Source: Deltaproteobacteria bacterium (lineage in GTDB: Bacteria; Desulfobacterota; Deferrimicrobia; Deferrimicrobiales; Deferrimicrobiaceae). From it: DNA of 13,620 bases. Position 1 is the stretch's first letter. Every line of letters starts with the position of its first letter. Under the pieces are notes generated by a model. It searched no databases and was not told where the DNA came from. It saw nothing but the letters and a program-made list of their open reading frames with translations. Location: NCBI GenBank assembly GCA_003105225.1, contig PQAK01000125.1, positions 1 through 13,620 of the forward strand, in the 5' to 3' direction. This document shows, piece after piece, positions 6,522 to 13,620 of the stretch. Both the position numbers and the translations under genes were made by a program.

Positions 6522-8512
6522 TTCGACTTCTCCTGCTCCGTCCCGTTCCCTTCGTTCCCGGCCTTGGGAGGCGGCGCGGCGGAGGTTTCCTTCGTTCTGG
6601 CGAGGAGGGTAAACGGGAGGAGGTCCATGAAACCGATCTTCATGGAGGGGACGGCGACCTGGACGTAGTAGGCCCCGGGCGCCTTCAGGGACAGCGTGGC
6701 CTCGTAGACCCCATCCCCGACCTCCCGGGCAAGCACTTGTGTCCGGCGCCTTCCCGGCGCCAGGAAATACATCACGTTGACATCCCTGAGCCCCTCCTTC
6801 CCCCACCCGGTCAGGATGTCGGAAAGGCGGAACCGGAGGACCACGTTGTCGCCCACGGGGAAGCTCCGGTCTTTCGCCAGGTACTCGATCTCGTACGCCT
6901 TCCCGGGCTTCCGCAGCTCCGGGTTCGCCTCGGCCCTGGCATTGAAACACTGGATCAGGCTCGGGGCGTCCAGGAACAACGCGACGTCATAGATCCCCGC
7001 GACGGGGATCCGGACCTTCCCGGTGTAGAGCCCCGGCTCGGTCTCCTTCAGGCTCCGGTTGGCGGTCTCCACCCCCCGGGGGCTGTGGCCGTATCCGCGG
7101 AAGTTCCCCATCGGGGTATTCATCCCCTCCATGTAAAAATAAGTCGTCCTGCTCACCGGGTCCACCACGAGGACCTCGGCTTCCCCCGTGGCGTCGGCGA
7201 TTCCGTTGACGAGTCCCAGGTCCGGTGCGCCGTTGGGCGCTTCCGAGCCCGCCGGGTAGCTGTTGACCGGCGGAGGGGTCTCCTTGCCGAGCTCCAGCAG
7301 GTTGATCATGAAGACCCGTTCGGACCCCAGGCATCGCACGTGGGCGAAGGAGCGGGTCATGGCCATCTGGTACGGCTCCTTCCCGACCGGCACGGTATGG
7401 GCGATCCGGTTCGTCGAGACATCGAGGATGTGCACGGCGTCCTCCCGGGAGTTGAGCACCAGGCCCCACCGGCCGTCCTGCGTGAAGCGCATGGGGCCCA
7501 GCCCCGGCTTCGCCCGGACCTTCGCGGTCACCTCGTGGGTCTTTCCGTCCAGGACGGAAACGGTCCCCTCCTCTCCGTCGGCCACGTAGAGCGCCACGGC
7601 GCTCGCCGGGTAGGCCAGGGAGATCGGCTGGGGACCGGTCTTCACGTCCTTGACTTTCTTGAGTCCCCTCACGTCGATCACCGATACCGTCCCCCCGGCG
7701 CGGTTCGTCGCATAGGCGAAGCGGCTGTCCGGCGAGAAGGCGAGCTCGTGGTGCCCCTTCCCCGTGGGAACGTAGGCGGCGGATTCGAGGGTTGCCGCGT
7801 CGATCACCGTGACCCCGCCTTCCTTCCCCTCCCGCCCGTCGTTTCCCACCCACAGGAACCGGCCGTCCGGCTGGAGGGCGAGCCGGACCGGGTTCCGGCC
7901 GGCATCGACCTCGGCCTGCAACGTGAACGATTCCGTGTCGATCACGGCCACCTTACCGGACTTCGACTGGGTGATGTAGATCCGTTTCTCGTCCCGGCTT
8001 TTCACCCAGTCGGTCCCGGGTTCCCGGAGCGGGATGGAGGCATACAGGTTCGTTCTCCCGGTGATGCCCACGAAAGGATCGATGACATAGACGGTGGGCT
8101 CCCGGTTCATCACCAGGACGAAATACCCGTTGAGGTCGACCATCGGCCGGATCCCGACGATGCCCCGGAGGTAGAGCGGCACCTTCTGGCGGCAGTCCAT
8201 CGAAGCCTTCTCCTGGCGCCCCAGGGGCTTTTCGATGTCCAGCCAGGCCCCGGGACGGAGAGACCGGATCGGCTTGCCGGTGGCCTCTTCCGTCACCCGG
8301 AACCGGATCTCGGCGACCTCGCCTTCCCTGACCTTCCCCTCCCCGCCCTTTTTCTCCGCGGGGCCGTAGGAGAACTCGACCGCGATCCCTTCCCGGACGA
8401 TCCGGTCGGGATGACCGGGATCGGGCCTCTCCGCCGCGAAGCCGTCGGGACCGGGCCCCCAACCCGACAGCGCCATGCCCGCGCCAAGGACAAGGATCCC
8501 GAGATATCGCAT
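6518..8512 (-). CDS. Exported YVTN-type beta-propeller protein with flanking beta-sandwich-like domains
   Basis: A 664-residue protein. ATG 8512 is preferred: AAGGGAGG lies 4 nt upstream and a signal peptide follows (YLGILVLGAGMALSG, cleavage near GFAA/E). An in-frame ATG at 8560 with its own GGAGG about 11 nt upstream is an alternative. Residues 38-95 look like a small beta-sandwich (EGIAVEFSYG, EVAEIRFRVTEEATGKPI). Residues 130-405 carry propeller blades with the repeated YVTN-like pattern (GGVTVIDAATLES, FSPDSRFAYATNRAGGTVSVID, YVADGEEGTVSVLD, HILDVSTNRIAHTVPVG). Residues 485-640 form one or two more beta-sandwich-like segments (GLYTGKVRIPVAGIYDVALFLD; DGVYEATLSLKAPGAYYVQVAVP). Some relatives are annotated as cytochrome d1-domain proteins, but no CxxCH is present here. 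The tail (640-664) is Pro/Lys/Glu-rich. It probably acts as an extracytoplasmic scaffold or partner of the oxidase upstream and the cytochrome fusion downstream. The exact role is unknown. Confidence 0.9.
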   Translation of the reverse strand: MRYLGILVLGAGMALSGWGPGPDGFAAERPDPGHPDRIVREGIAVEFSYGPAEKKGGEGKVREGEVAEIRFRVTEEATGKPIRSLRPGAWLDIEKPLGRQEKASMDCRQKVPLYLRGIVGIRPMVDLNGYFVLVMNREPTVYVIDPFVGITGRTNLYASIPLREPGTDWVKSRDEKRIYITQSKSGKVAVIDTESFTLQAEVDAGRNPVRLALQPDGRFLWVGNDGREGKEGGVTVIDAATLESAAYVPTGKGHHELAFSPDSRFAYATNRAGGTVSVIDVRGLKKVKDVKTGPQPISLAYPASAVALYVADGEEGTVSVLDGKTHEVTAKVRAKPGLGPMRFTQDGRWGLVLNSREDAVHILDVSTNRIAHTVPVGKEPYQMAMTRSFAHVRCLGSERVFMINLLELGKETPPPVNSYPAGSEAPNGAPDLGLVNGIADATGEAEVLVVDPVSRTTYFYMEGMNTPMGNFRGYGHSPRGVETANRSLKETEPGLYTGKVRIPVAGIYDVALFLDAPSLIQCFNARAEANPELRKPGKAYEIEYLAKDRSFPVGDNVVLRFRLSDILTGWGKEGLRDVNVMYFLAPGRRRTQVLAREVGDGVYEATLSLKAPGAYYVQVAVPSMKIGFMDLLPFTLLARTKETSAAPPPKAGNEGNGTEQEKSK
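6530..6534 (-). promoter_or_regulatory. Ribosome binding site inside the propeller gene, for the coupled GTG start
   Basis: AGGAG on the minus strand sits 8 nt before GTG 6521, within the last codons of the upstream gene. With the 4-bp GTGA stop/start overlap (6518-6521) it points to translational coupling of the two proteins. Confidence 0.75.
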
Positions 8513-8516
8513 CGAT

Positions 8517-8524
8517 CCTCCCTT
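8517..8524 (-). promoter_or_regulatory. Ribosome binding site for the beta-propeller gene
   Basis: AAGGGAGG on the minus strand, 4 nt before ATG 8512, a slightly short spacing. It supports this start over the upstream in-frame ATG 8560. Confidence 0.65.
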
Positions 8525-8625
8525 CAAACCTCCACCTCCCCGGAAACCGGATTTTGCCATCGACGGGGCTCCCTCCGATGCCACCCGTCCATTGTAGCCA
8601 AGAATTTGAAGGGCCCCACGGAAAT

Positions 8626-8657
8626 GCGGGTGCGGCCCCCGAAAGGGCCGCACCCGC
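8626..8657 (-). terminator. Strong hairpin after the multicopper oxidase gene (terminator-like)
   Basis: A perfect 13-bp stem, GCGGGTGCGGCCC (8626-8638) with GGGCCGCACCCGC (8645-8657), encloses a 6-nt loop. It lies 44 nt beyond the oxidase stop codon. On the minus strand only ATTTCC follows, so the U-tract is weak. It may terminate partially, protect the oxidase mRNA end, or set a lower level for the two downstream genes. No convincing promoter was found between it and the propeller gene. Confidence 0.6.
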
Positions 8658-8701
8658 GACAGGCCGTTGATAAAGCGGTTGGTTGCGATTTCCCGGCTCT
8701 T

Positions 8702-11700
8702 CTACTCCTCCGCCACCCGCAGGATCCCCCAGACGCCGCTGGCGTTGCCGAAGGATCCCTTGTCGCGGTACAGGTAGTCGCCGGGCACGCCGTTTCCACC
8801 GCCTGCGCTCGGCAGGACGATGTCGAAGTGGCTGGGGGCGTTCCAGCTCTCCTGCCCTCCCTGCGCGAACCCGATCGGGTTGGTCCCGATCTTCCGGGAT
8901 CCGACCAGGGGGGTCCCCGCCGGGAAGAAGATCGATCCCGTGGCGGGTGCGTTGCACTTGCCCGGAAGGCCGTACTGGTTGTCGTCGCAGACATACGGAT
9001 CCCGCTGCCACACGTGCCCGTGCAGGGCGAAGGTGGAGCCCCGGGTCGTCCCGTACGGATTGGTGATCCGGATCCGGGCCGGCCGGCCTGCGTCGGCGAA
9101 GAACACCGGGGTGACCGGATCCTCCCCCCCGGTCAGCACGTTGCTGTACGCCTGGTGCGCGTTCGGCACCCCGCCGTAGCACCCCGGGCCGCACCCGGCC
9201 CCGCCGAACGGCGCCTGCGGCACGAGGCCGAAGCGGAACCAGAGCGGCTCGACGCCGTAGTTGAGCGCCATGCCGGACGCCTCCTGGCTGTCCTCGGGGA
9301 TGCCGGCCGCCTCGCCGTTCATGTGCTCGACGGGGGTGCCGTCCTTGTAGTACTGCGTCTGCCCCTTGGTCAGGACCAGGGAGAAGTCGCGGAAGGTGGT
9401 CGGCGCCCCGGTCAACGGGTCAGGCGCGGTCACCGTCGCCTGGGCGCGGGTGAGCCGGGTCCCCGCCCCGTCCTGGTGGTCGAACACCTGGGTGTCCTCG
9501 GTCCAGGACGACACTTGCGGCTCGACGACCAGTGCGCCCACCAGCGATTTGGCGCCCTGCTTGATCTTGTCGGCGGGCATCAGGTTCGACCCGCCCAGCT
9601 CGATCGGCGTCGCGACGAGGGTGAACTGCCTCGTCCCCGTGTTCGGCACGCCGGTTACGTCTCCCGCGTACCAGAAGTAGCTCTTGTTCTTTCCGGGCTC
9701 CGTCAAGGCCTGCCCGGGCGCGTTCAGTCCGACGACCGTGCCGTAGTCCCTGTTCACGTCCACGGCCACGAGCTGCGGAGAGAGCCCCACATAGCTCGAC
9801 GGCCGGAAGAGGTTGACGTTGAAGGTCGTGGACCCCTGCGGGTCGAACCGGTCGCGCTTGACGACTCCCTGGACCATGGAGTAGGTCGCAAGGTCCGGCG
9901 CGGTGGAGTTGTTCTGGGTCACCGGGAGCAACGTGACCGGATCGATGATGTCCGGCAGCTGCACCGGCTGCAGCGCCGGGAGCCGGTTCCGCAAAGTGAC
10001 CTGGATGCATTCGCCCGCTTTCGCGCGAAGGACGAGCGGCTCCACCGGGGCATTCGCCTTGAGCGTCCCATCCGGGTTCAGGTCCTCCGTGCGGACGAAC
10101 AGGATCGCCGTCGGGTCGTGGATCGGACCCTGGTGGGCGGGAAGCGTGATGGATTCACCGGGGGTTTCCGGATCGGTGACCACCTGCCCGCCGACCGTCG
10201 TTTCCCGGTGGTTGTAGACCAGCGTGCCGCCGGCCGGGTTGAGCGGACCGCCGACATGCCGGGTCGCCACGTCGCCTGCGATCGGGAGGGTTGCCCCGAG
10301 CGTATTGTGCAGCGCATTATTGGCCAGGACCGCGGTGACGTCGTAGGCTCGCACCGGGGCGGTGTTCGGGCAGATCCCTCTCCGGTTGAAGGCGTTGGCG
10401 TTTGCGACCCGGATCGGCACCAAGGTCGTCGGCAGCCGGAACAGGTCCTGCCTGGCGGTGTTATGGGCCCGCGTGATTCCCCACATGCCGCTCCACCAGC
10501 CGTCGTTCCCGGCGTCCATGGAGTAGGCGTAATCCGTGCTCCCCTGGACTAGAACTCCGGGGACCACGGGCACGGTGAGAGTGAACTGCTCGGAGATGCC
10601 GCCCGCCTGCGCGTTGCGCCACCCGGAATTGGGAGCGCGCCCGTGGCCGGATCCCGCCTGGAGCCACTTCATCCCCATGAGGGTGGCGTTGTGCTCCTCC
10701 TCGTTGCCTCCGGACTGCATCTTGACCCGGATGAGGTCGCCCTGGTAGGCGCGGACCATCGGGGTGAACGGGTCGCCCGGTCCGACAGCGCCGGTGTTGA
10801 TGGGCGGCGGGAAGACGGTGCCGTGGATGTTGAAGCCCGCCGGCGGCTGCTGGTTCATCAGGGCGATCGCCCGGTCGGTGCGCGATTGCAGCGCGAAGGA
10901 CAGGTCTCCCCGCTCGCCGTCCGCCTGCATCCCGGGCTTGCCGTCCGGTCCCACCTTGTTCGGATCGTAGATCCTAAGCCCCACCGGCTCGTGGCGGTAA
11001 TTCACCACGAGGATCCCGGGGTCCTGCACGTCGATCGCCGTCGGGCAGGGACGTGTCAGCAGGGGAGCCCCGAGGTTGTCTTTGACGCAGACGGTCGACT
11101 CGACGAAGAGATCCGGGAAGACGGGATTCTTCTGCGGCCGGGCCGGAGGGTTGATGGCGAACCGGAAGGCGTTGGCCGCCGTGCCGTCGAAGTCCGGATT
11201 GCCCGCGTTCGCGACCACGGGTCCGGCGGCGGGGCCCGTTCCGGGAAGCGGAAGGCCGTCCTGGCCGGCGCCCACGTAAACCCCCGCCTCGTAGGCGTGC
11301 TGGAAGTCGCTGTATTCGAAGTAGAACTCGCGGTACGACTGCAAGGTCTCCGATTTCACGGTGCTGCCGGCCGGAGCCGACGCCGGCGGCAGGATCGCCG
11401 CCTGCCAGCTCGTGGGGCCGCCGTCGCTGATCGCATAAGGCCCGGTGACCGGGTTGACCGCCGTGGCGGTCCGGGCGGGCGCGCCCGTAACGGGGTCGTA
11501 ACCCAGCTGCTGGCCGGTCTCGTTATGGCGCCACCTGGAGCCCGCGGGCTCGGTCAGGGCCGTGGAGTAGAGGCCGATCTGCTGGTGGGTGGACGGGCCG
11601 TAGTGGTCGTGGGTGAAGATGATCCCCAGGCCCCGGTCGACCCCCGCCACGTTCACCACCGGGTCGGCAAACCACCGCTGGGTGGTCGTCCGGGTCCCCA

Positions 11701-13620
11701 GCCATTCGGCGGGGAAACGGCCGCCCAGCCCCGCGGCGACCCCCGCGAAGTACGGGTGAGCCAGCGGCGTCAAGATCGCGCCGATCGTGGCCCCGGCGGA
11801 ATTCCTGACGGGGTTGCCCATGACGTCGGTCGTCACGGGGGTGTTTCCGGGATCGTTGTTGTACACATTGATGGCATGGATCCGCTCCCGGATCGAGCCC
11901 GGCGAGAGCGTCCCGTCTTCATAGTTCCAACCGTTGGCCGCTCCGTCCGTCGTGGTCAGGTCCCACTTCGGAAGGTGGATGTGCTGCGCGATGATGTCCG
12001 TCGGCGTGCGGACCTCGTAGTCGTCCATTTCGTACGCCTCGGGCACCAGGTTGGCGTTGTGGTACACCATGCAGTCGAAGGTGTTGAACCGGAAGACCAG
12101 CGGTTCCGGCGCCTTCTGCTTGGCGATGACCGGCCCCGCATCCTGCCACAGGGCGATGATCCGCTGCTGCGGGAAATGGTACCCCACCTTGTTCAGGACC
12201 GCGTCGAACTGGAGGAAGGTCCCCTTGTAGATCCGGGGGCTGTCCGAGGTGAAGATGCTCCTGCCGTGGGTGTTCTTCCCCGTCAGGGTGTCTCCGCTGA
12301 AGAAATTCCCCGTAATCCCGGTGTCAAGGACACGGCCGTCGTCATCGATGCAGGGGTTGTGGTAGGGCGCTCCCACCACGGGACCGCCGCCCCCGTTGGT
12401 CACGAAATCGGCAGCCACGGGCACGCCGGTGAAATCCACCTTGAAGCTCGGATGATTGCGGATCGCGTGGAAGGCCATCGCCGCCTGCTCGATGTCCGTC
12501 CCTTCCTCCGGATAGTAGACAGGCTTGGCCTTGCCGATGACTTTGCTGAAGTCGTTCGGGCTCACCACGTTCAGCTCATCCTCCCCGCCGGCCGCATATC
12601 CGTCCAGGCTGTGGCGCGGGAGGCCGCCGTCCCATCCGTCGGCCTGATTCGGGTCGATCCTGCTCCAGAGTCCCCCGGAGTTTTTCAACGTTGTCGCCTG
12701 CGCCTTTGTGAGCATGTCCAGGGGCGGCGTCGGGGGCCGCTGGCCCACGGTGCTCTCGATCCCCCCGATCCAGAACGGGAAGCCGGGGTTCCGGATTTTC
12801 CCGGTGGCCGGGTCGATCGCGGTCCGGTCGACCTTCGCGTTGGAGCCCACGATGATCCCGTTGCTCACCTTGGCGACCACGGTCGCTTTTCCTGGCATCG
12901 GCGCCATCGCCTTGCCGGGCAGCGGCACTACCGCGGGGATCGGCGTACCGGTCACGATCTCCCCGTCGGGATAGGCCCGGACCCGCTCGCAGATGGACGT
13001 CGCCGAATCCACGCACGCCACGTTGTCCTTCGCGGGGATCGTGATCGCAAGTCCCCACAGGGACGCGTGGTACACGCCGGGGCGCCCTGCGACCGCCTGG
13101 TGCTCCTCCTGCGTCAACTTGAGGACCGTCCCGGTCTCCAATACGTCGTGGTGCCGCCAGTGGTACCACATCCCCTGGGCGAAGTGCGGGTAGAAGTGGC
13201 AGTGGTAGATCGAGTCGCCGGCGCTCTTGTTCCGGTTCCCCGAGCCGCCGAGGTTGATCTCGTAGGTATATCCCGCCCCGGGGCCGATCCCCTGGGCGTC
13301 CATGTAGTTCGAGTTGTCGTCGTTGGGGTTGTACAGCCACTGGTGGTTGTGCAGGTGGAAGACGTGCTGCTCCTTCCCCACGTGGGTGTTCCGGATCTTG
13401 GTGAAGTCCCCGGTGTAGCTGTGGTGGATGTTCGCCGGGTCCTCCGCCCCGATGGCGAAGGTCGCCTTCGGGCCCGTCGTCCCCGCGGGGGGGGCCTGTC
13501 CCGGCAGGAGGGCCTCCAACCCGAAGTTGGCCGGCGTGTCGACCAGCATCGCCGGGTCGGCCACGGTGAAGGAGGTGAGGAAGAACTCTTCATACGCGCA
13601 ATCCAGGCAGTCGTGCATCG
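8702..13620 (-). CDS. Giant MofA/OmpB-like multicopper oxidase, N-terminus beyond the window
   Basis: 1,638 residues are visible and the frame remains open at the window end. MHDCLDCAYEEFF reads like internal sequence of this family and no signal peptide follows, so the gene is treated as 5' partial. Relatives are MofA of Leptothrix (manganese oxidation) and OmpB of Geobacter sulfurreducens (reduction of insoluble Fe(III)). Visible copper motifs, numbered from 13618: HVFHLH (85-90), HCHFYPHFAQGM (139-150; type 1 Cys140 with likely axial Met150), HIH (546-548), HDHYGPSTHQQIGLY (670-684) and LHGHVW (H1533, H1535). These give all four HxH-type elements needed for a trinuclear centre, in an order permuted relative to laccases. 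Several cupredoxin-like segments fill the rest; the end VPGDYLYRDKGSFGNASGVWGILRV is another cupredoxin strand set. It heads a probable block with the propeller and cytochrome-fusion genes. Secretion is inferred from the family. The substrate is not known. Confidence 0.93.
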   Translation of the reverse strand, partial: MHDCLDCAYEEFFLTSFTVADPAMLVDTPANFGLEALLPGQAPPAGTTGPKATFAIGAEDPANIHHSYTGDFTKIRNTHVGKEQHVFHLHNHQWLYNPNDDNSNYMDAQGIGPGAGYTYEINLGGSGNRNKSAGDSIYHCHFYPHFAQGMWYHWRHHDVLETGTVLKLTQEEHQAVAGRPGVYHASLWGLAITIPAKDNVACVDSATSICERVRAYPDGEIVTGTPIPAVVPLPGKAMAPMPGKATVVAKVSNGIIVGSNAKVDRTAIDPATGKIRNPGFPFWIGGIESTVGQRPPTPPLDMLTKAQATTLKNSGGLWSRIDPNQADGWDGGLPRHSLDGYAAGGEDELNVVSPNDFSKVIGKAKPVYYPEEGTDIEQAAMAFHAIRNHPSFKVDFTGVPVAADFVTNGGGGPVVGAPYHNPCIDDDGRVLDTGITGNFFSGDTLTGKNTHGRSIFTSDSPRIYKGTFLQFDAVLNKVGYHFPQQRIIALWQDAGPVIAKQKAPEPLVFRFNTFDCMVYHNANLVPEAYEMDDYEVRTPTDIIAQHIHLPKWDLTTTDGAANGWNYEDGTLSPGSIRERIHAINVYNNDPGNTPVTTDVMGNPVRNSAGATIGAILTPLAHPYFAGVAAGLGGRFPAEWLGTRTTTQRWFADPVVNVAGVDRGLGIIFTHDHYGPSTHQQIGLYSTALTEPAGSRWRHNETGQQLGYDPVTGAPARTATAVNPVTGPYAISDGGPTSWQAAILPPASAPAGSTVKSETLQSYREFYFEYSDFQHAYEAGVYVGAGQDGLPLPGTGPAAGPVVANAGNPDFDGTAANAFRFAINPPARPQKNPVFPDLFVESTVCVKDNLGAPLLTRPCPTAIDVQDPGILVVNYRHEPVGLRIYDPNKVGPDGKPGMQADGERGDLSFALQSRTDRAIALMNQQPPAGFNIHGTVFPPPINTGAVGPGDPFTPMVRAYQGDLIRVKMQSGGNEEEHNATLMGMKWLQAGSGHGRAPNSGWRNAQAGGISEQFTLTVPVVPGVLVQGSTDYAYSMDAGNDGWWSGMWGITRAHNTARQDLFRLPTTLVPIRVANANAFNRRGICPNTAPVRAYDVTAVLANNALHNTLGATLPIAGDVATRHVGGPLNPAGGTLVYNHRETTVGGQVVTDPETPGESITLPAHQGPIHDPTAILFVRTEDLNPDGTLKANAPVEPLVLRAKAGECIQVTLRNRLPALQPVQLPDIIDPVTLLPVTQNNSTAPDLATYSMVQGVVKRDRFDPQGSTTFNVNLFRPSSYVGLSPQLVAVDVNRDYGTVVGLNAPGQALTEPGKNKSYFWYAGDVTGVPNTGTRQFTLVATPIELGGSNLMPADKIKQGAKSLVGALVVEPQVSSWTEDTQVFDHQDGAGTRLTRAQATVTAPDPLTGAPTTFRDFSLVLTKGQTQYYKDGTPVEHMNGEAAGIPEDSQEASGMALNYGVEPLWFRFGLVPQAPFGGAGCGPGCYGGVPNAHQAYSNVLTGGEDPVTPVFFADAGRPARIRITNPYGTTRGSTFALHGHVWQRDPYVCDDNQYGLPGKCNAPATGSIFFPAGTPLVGSRKIGTNPIGFAQGGQESWNAPSHFDIVLPSAGGGNGVPGDYLYRDKGSFGNASGVWGILRVAEE

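Noticed and set aside
4701..6668. A 655-codon plus-strand open frame crossing the repeat protein end and the cytochrome fusion
   Set aside because: It starts inside a real gene in another frame, is antisense to a gene with a heme motif and a binding-protein fold, and has shadow-type composition.
6522..6950. N-terminal extension of the cytochrome fusion to an upstream ATG at 6950
   Set aside because: The extra 143 residues overlap the propeller coding sequence, are Arg/Gly/Pro-rich, and would bury the signal peptide. GTG 6521 has its own ribosome site.
8591..8596. TACAAT on the minus strand as a -10 box for the propeller gene
   Set aside because: No acceptable -35 lies 15-19 nt upstream, and it is not a proper extended -10; it is too weak to list.
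6737..10552. A 1,271-codon open frame on the plus strand across the propeller and oxidase genes
   Set aside because: It lies antisense to well-supported genes with signal peptide, blade and copper motifs. Its translation is low-complexity (Arg/Pro/Gly/Val/His-rich) and resembles no family. Long antisense frames are common at this GC content.
13595..13618. ATG at 13618 as the true start of the oxidase, and CLDC as a heme site
   Set aside because: No signal peptide follows the ATG and the frame is open beyond it, so the segment looks internal. CLDCA lacks the His of a CxxCH heme motif.

Overview
The window is GC-rich and densely coded. It holds six protein genes: two run off the window edges and four are complete. 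No tRNA, rRNA, CRISPR array, insertion sequence or phage gene was seen. Gene content suggests a Gram-negative, respiring, metal-active bacterium, most like Geobacter/Desulfuromonadota-type Deltaproteobacteria. The pointers are a giant MofA/OmpB-type multicopper oxidase beside a YVTN beta-propeller protein and a c-type cytochrome, plus an RND pump and a membrane-anchored pentapeptide-like repeat protein. This taxonomic guess is an inference from gene types and base composition only.

Layout, left to right. (1) 1-1347, plus: C-terminal part of an HAE1-type RND efflux permease. (2) 1331-2827, minus: a secreted protein of unknown function with two PsbP/Mog1-like domains, overlapping the pump gene tail-to-tail by 17 bp. 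(3) 2828-2994: a short, unusually AT-rich divergent promoter region containing a 14-bp perfect palindrome shared by both predicted -10 boxes. (4) 2995-4914, plus: an exported beta-helix (pentapeptide-like) repeat protein with a C-terminal membrane module. (5) 4944-13620, minus: a three-gene block read right to left. It starts with a very large multicopper oxidase whose N-terminus lies outside the window. A 189-bp gap follows, holding a strong hairpin. Then comes a beta-propeller protein, coupled by a GTGA overlap to a cytochrome c/periplasmic-binding-protein fusion.

The minus-strand block is the most interesting part. All three products look exported: a multicopper oxidase with complete type 1 and trinuclear copper motifs in permuted order, a propeller scaffold, and a one-heme protein joined to a ligand-binding domain. 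Together they look like an extracytoplasmic redox module, perhaps for metal oxidation or for reduction of insoluble electron acceptors, as inferred for MofA and OmpB relatives. The substrate cannot be read from sequence. The first three genes have no evident functional link to this block.
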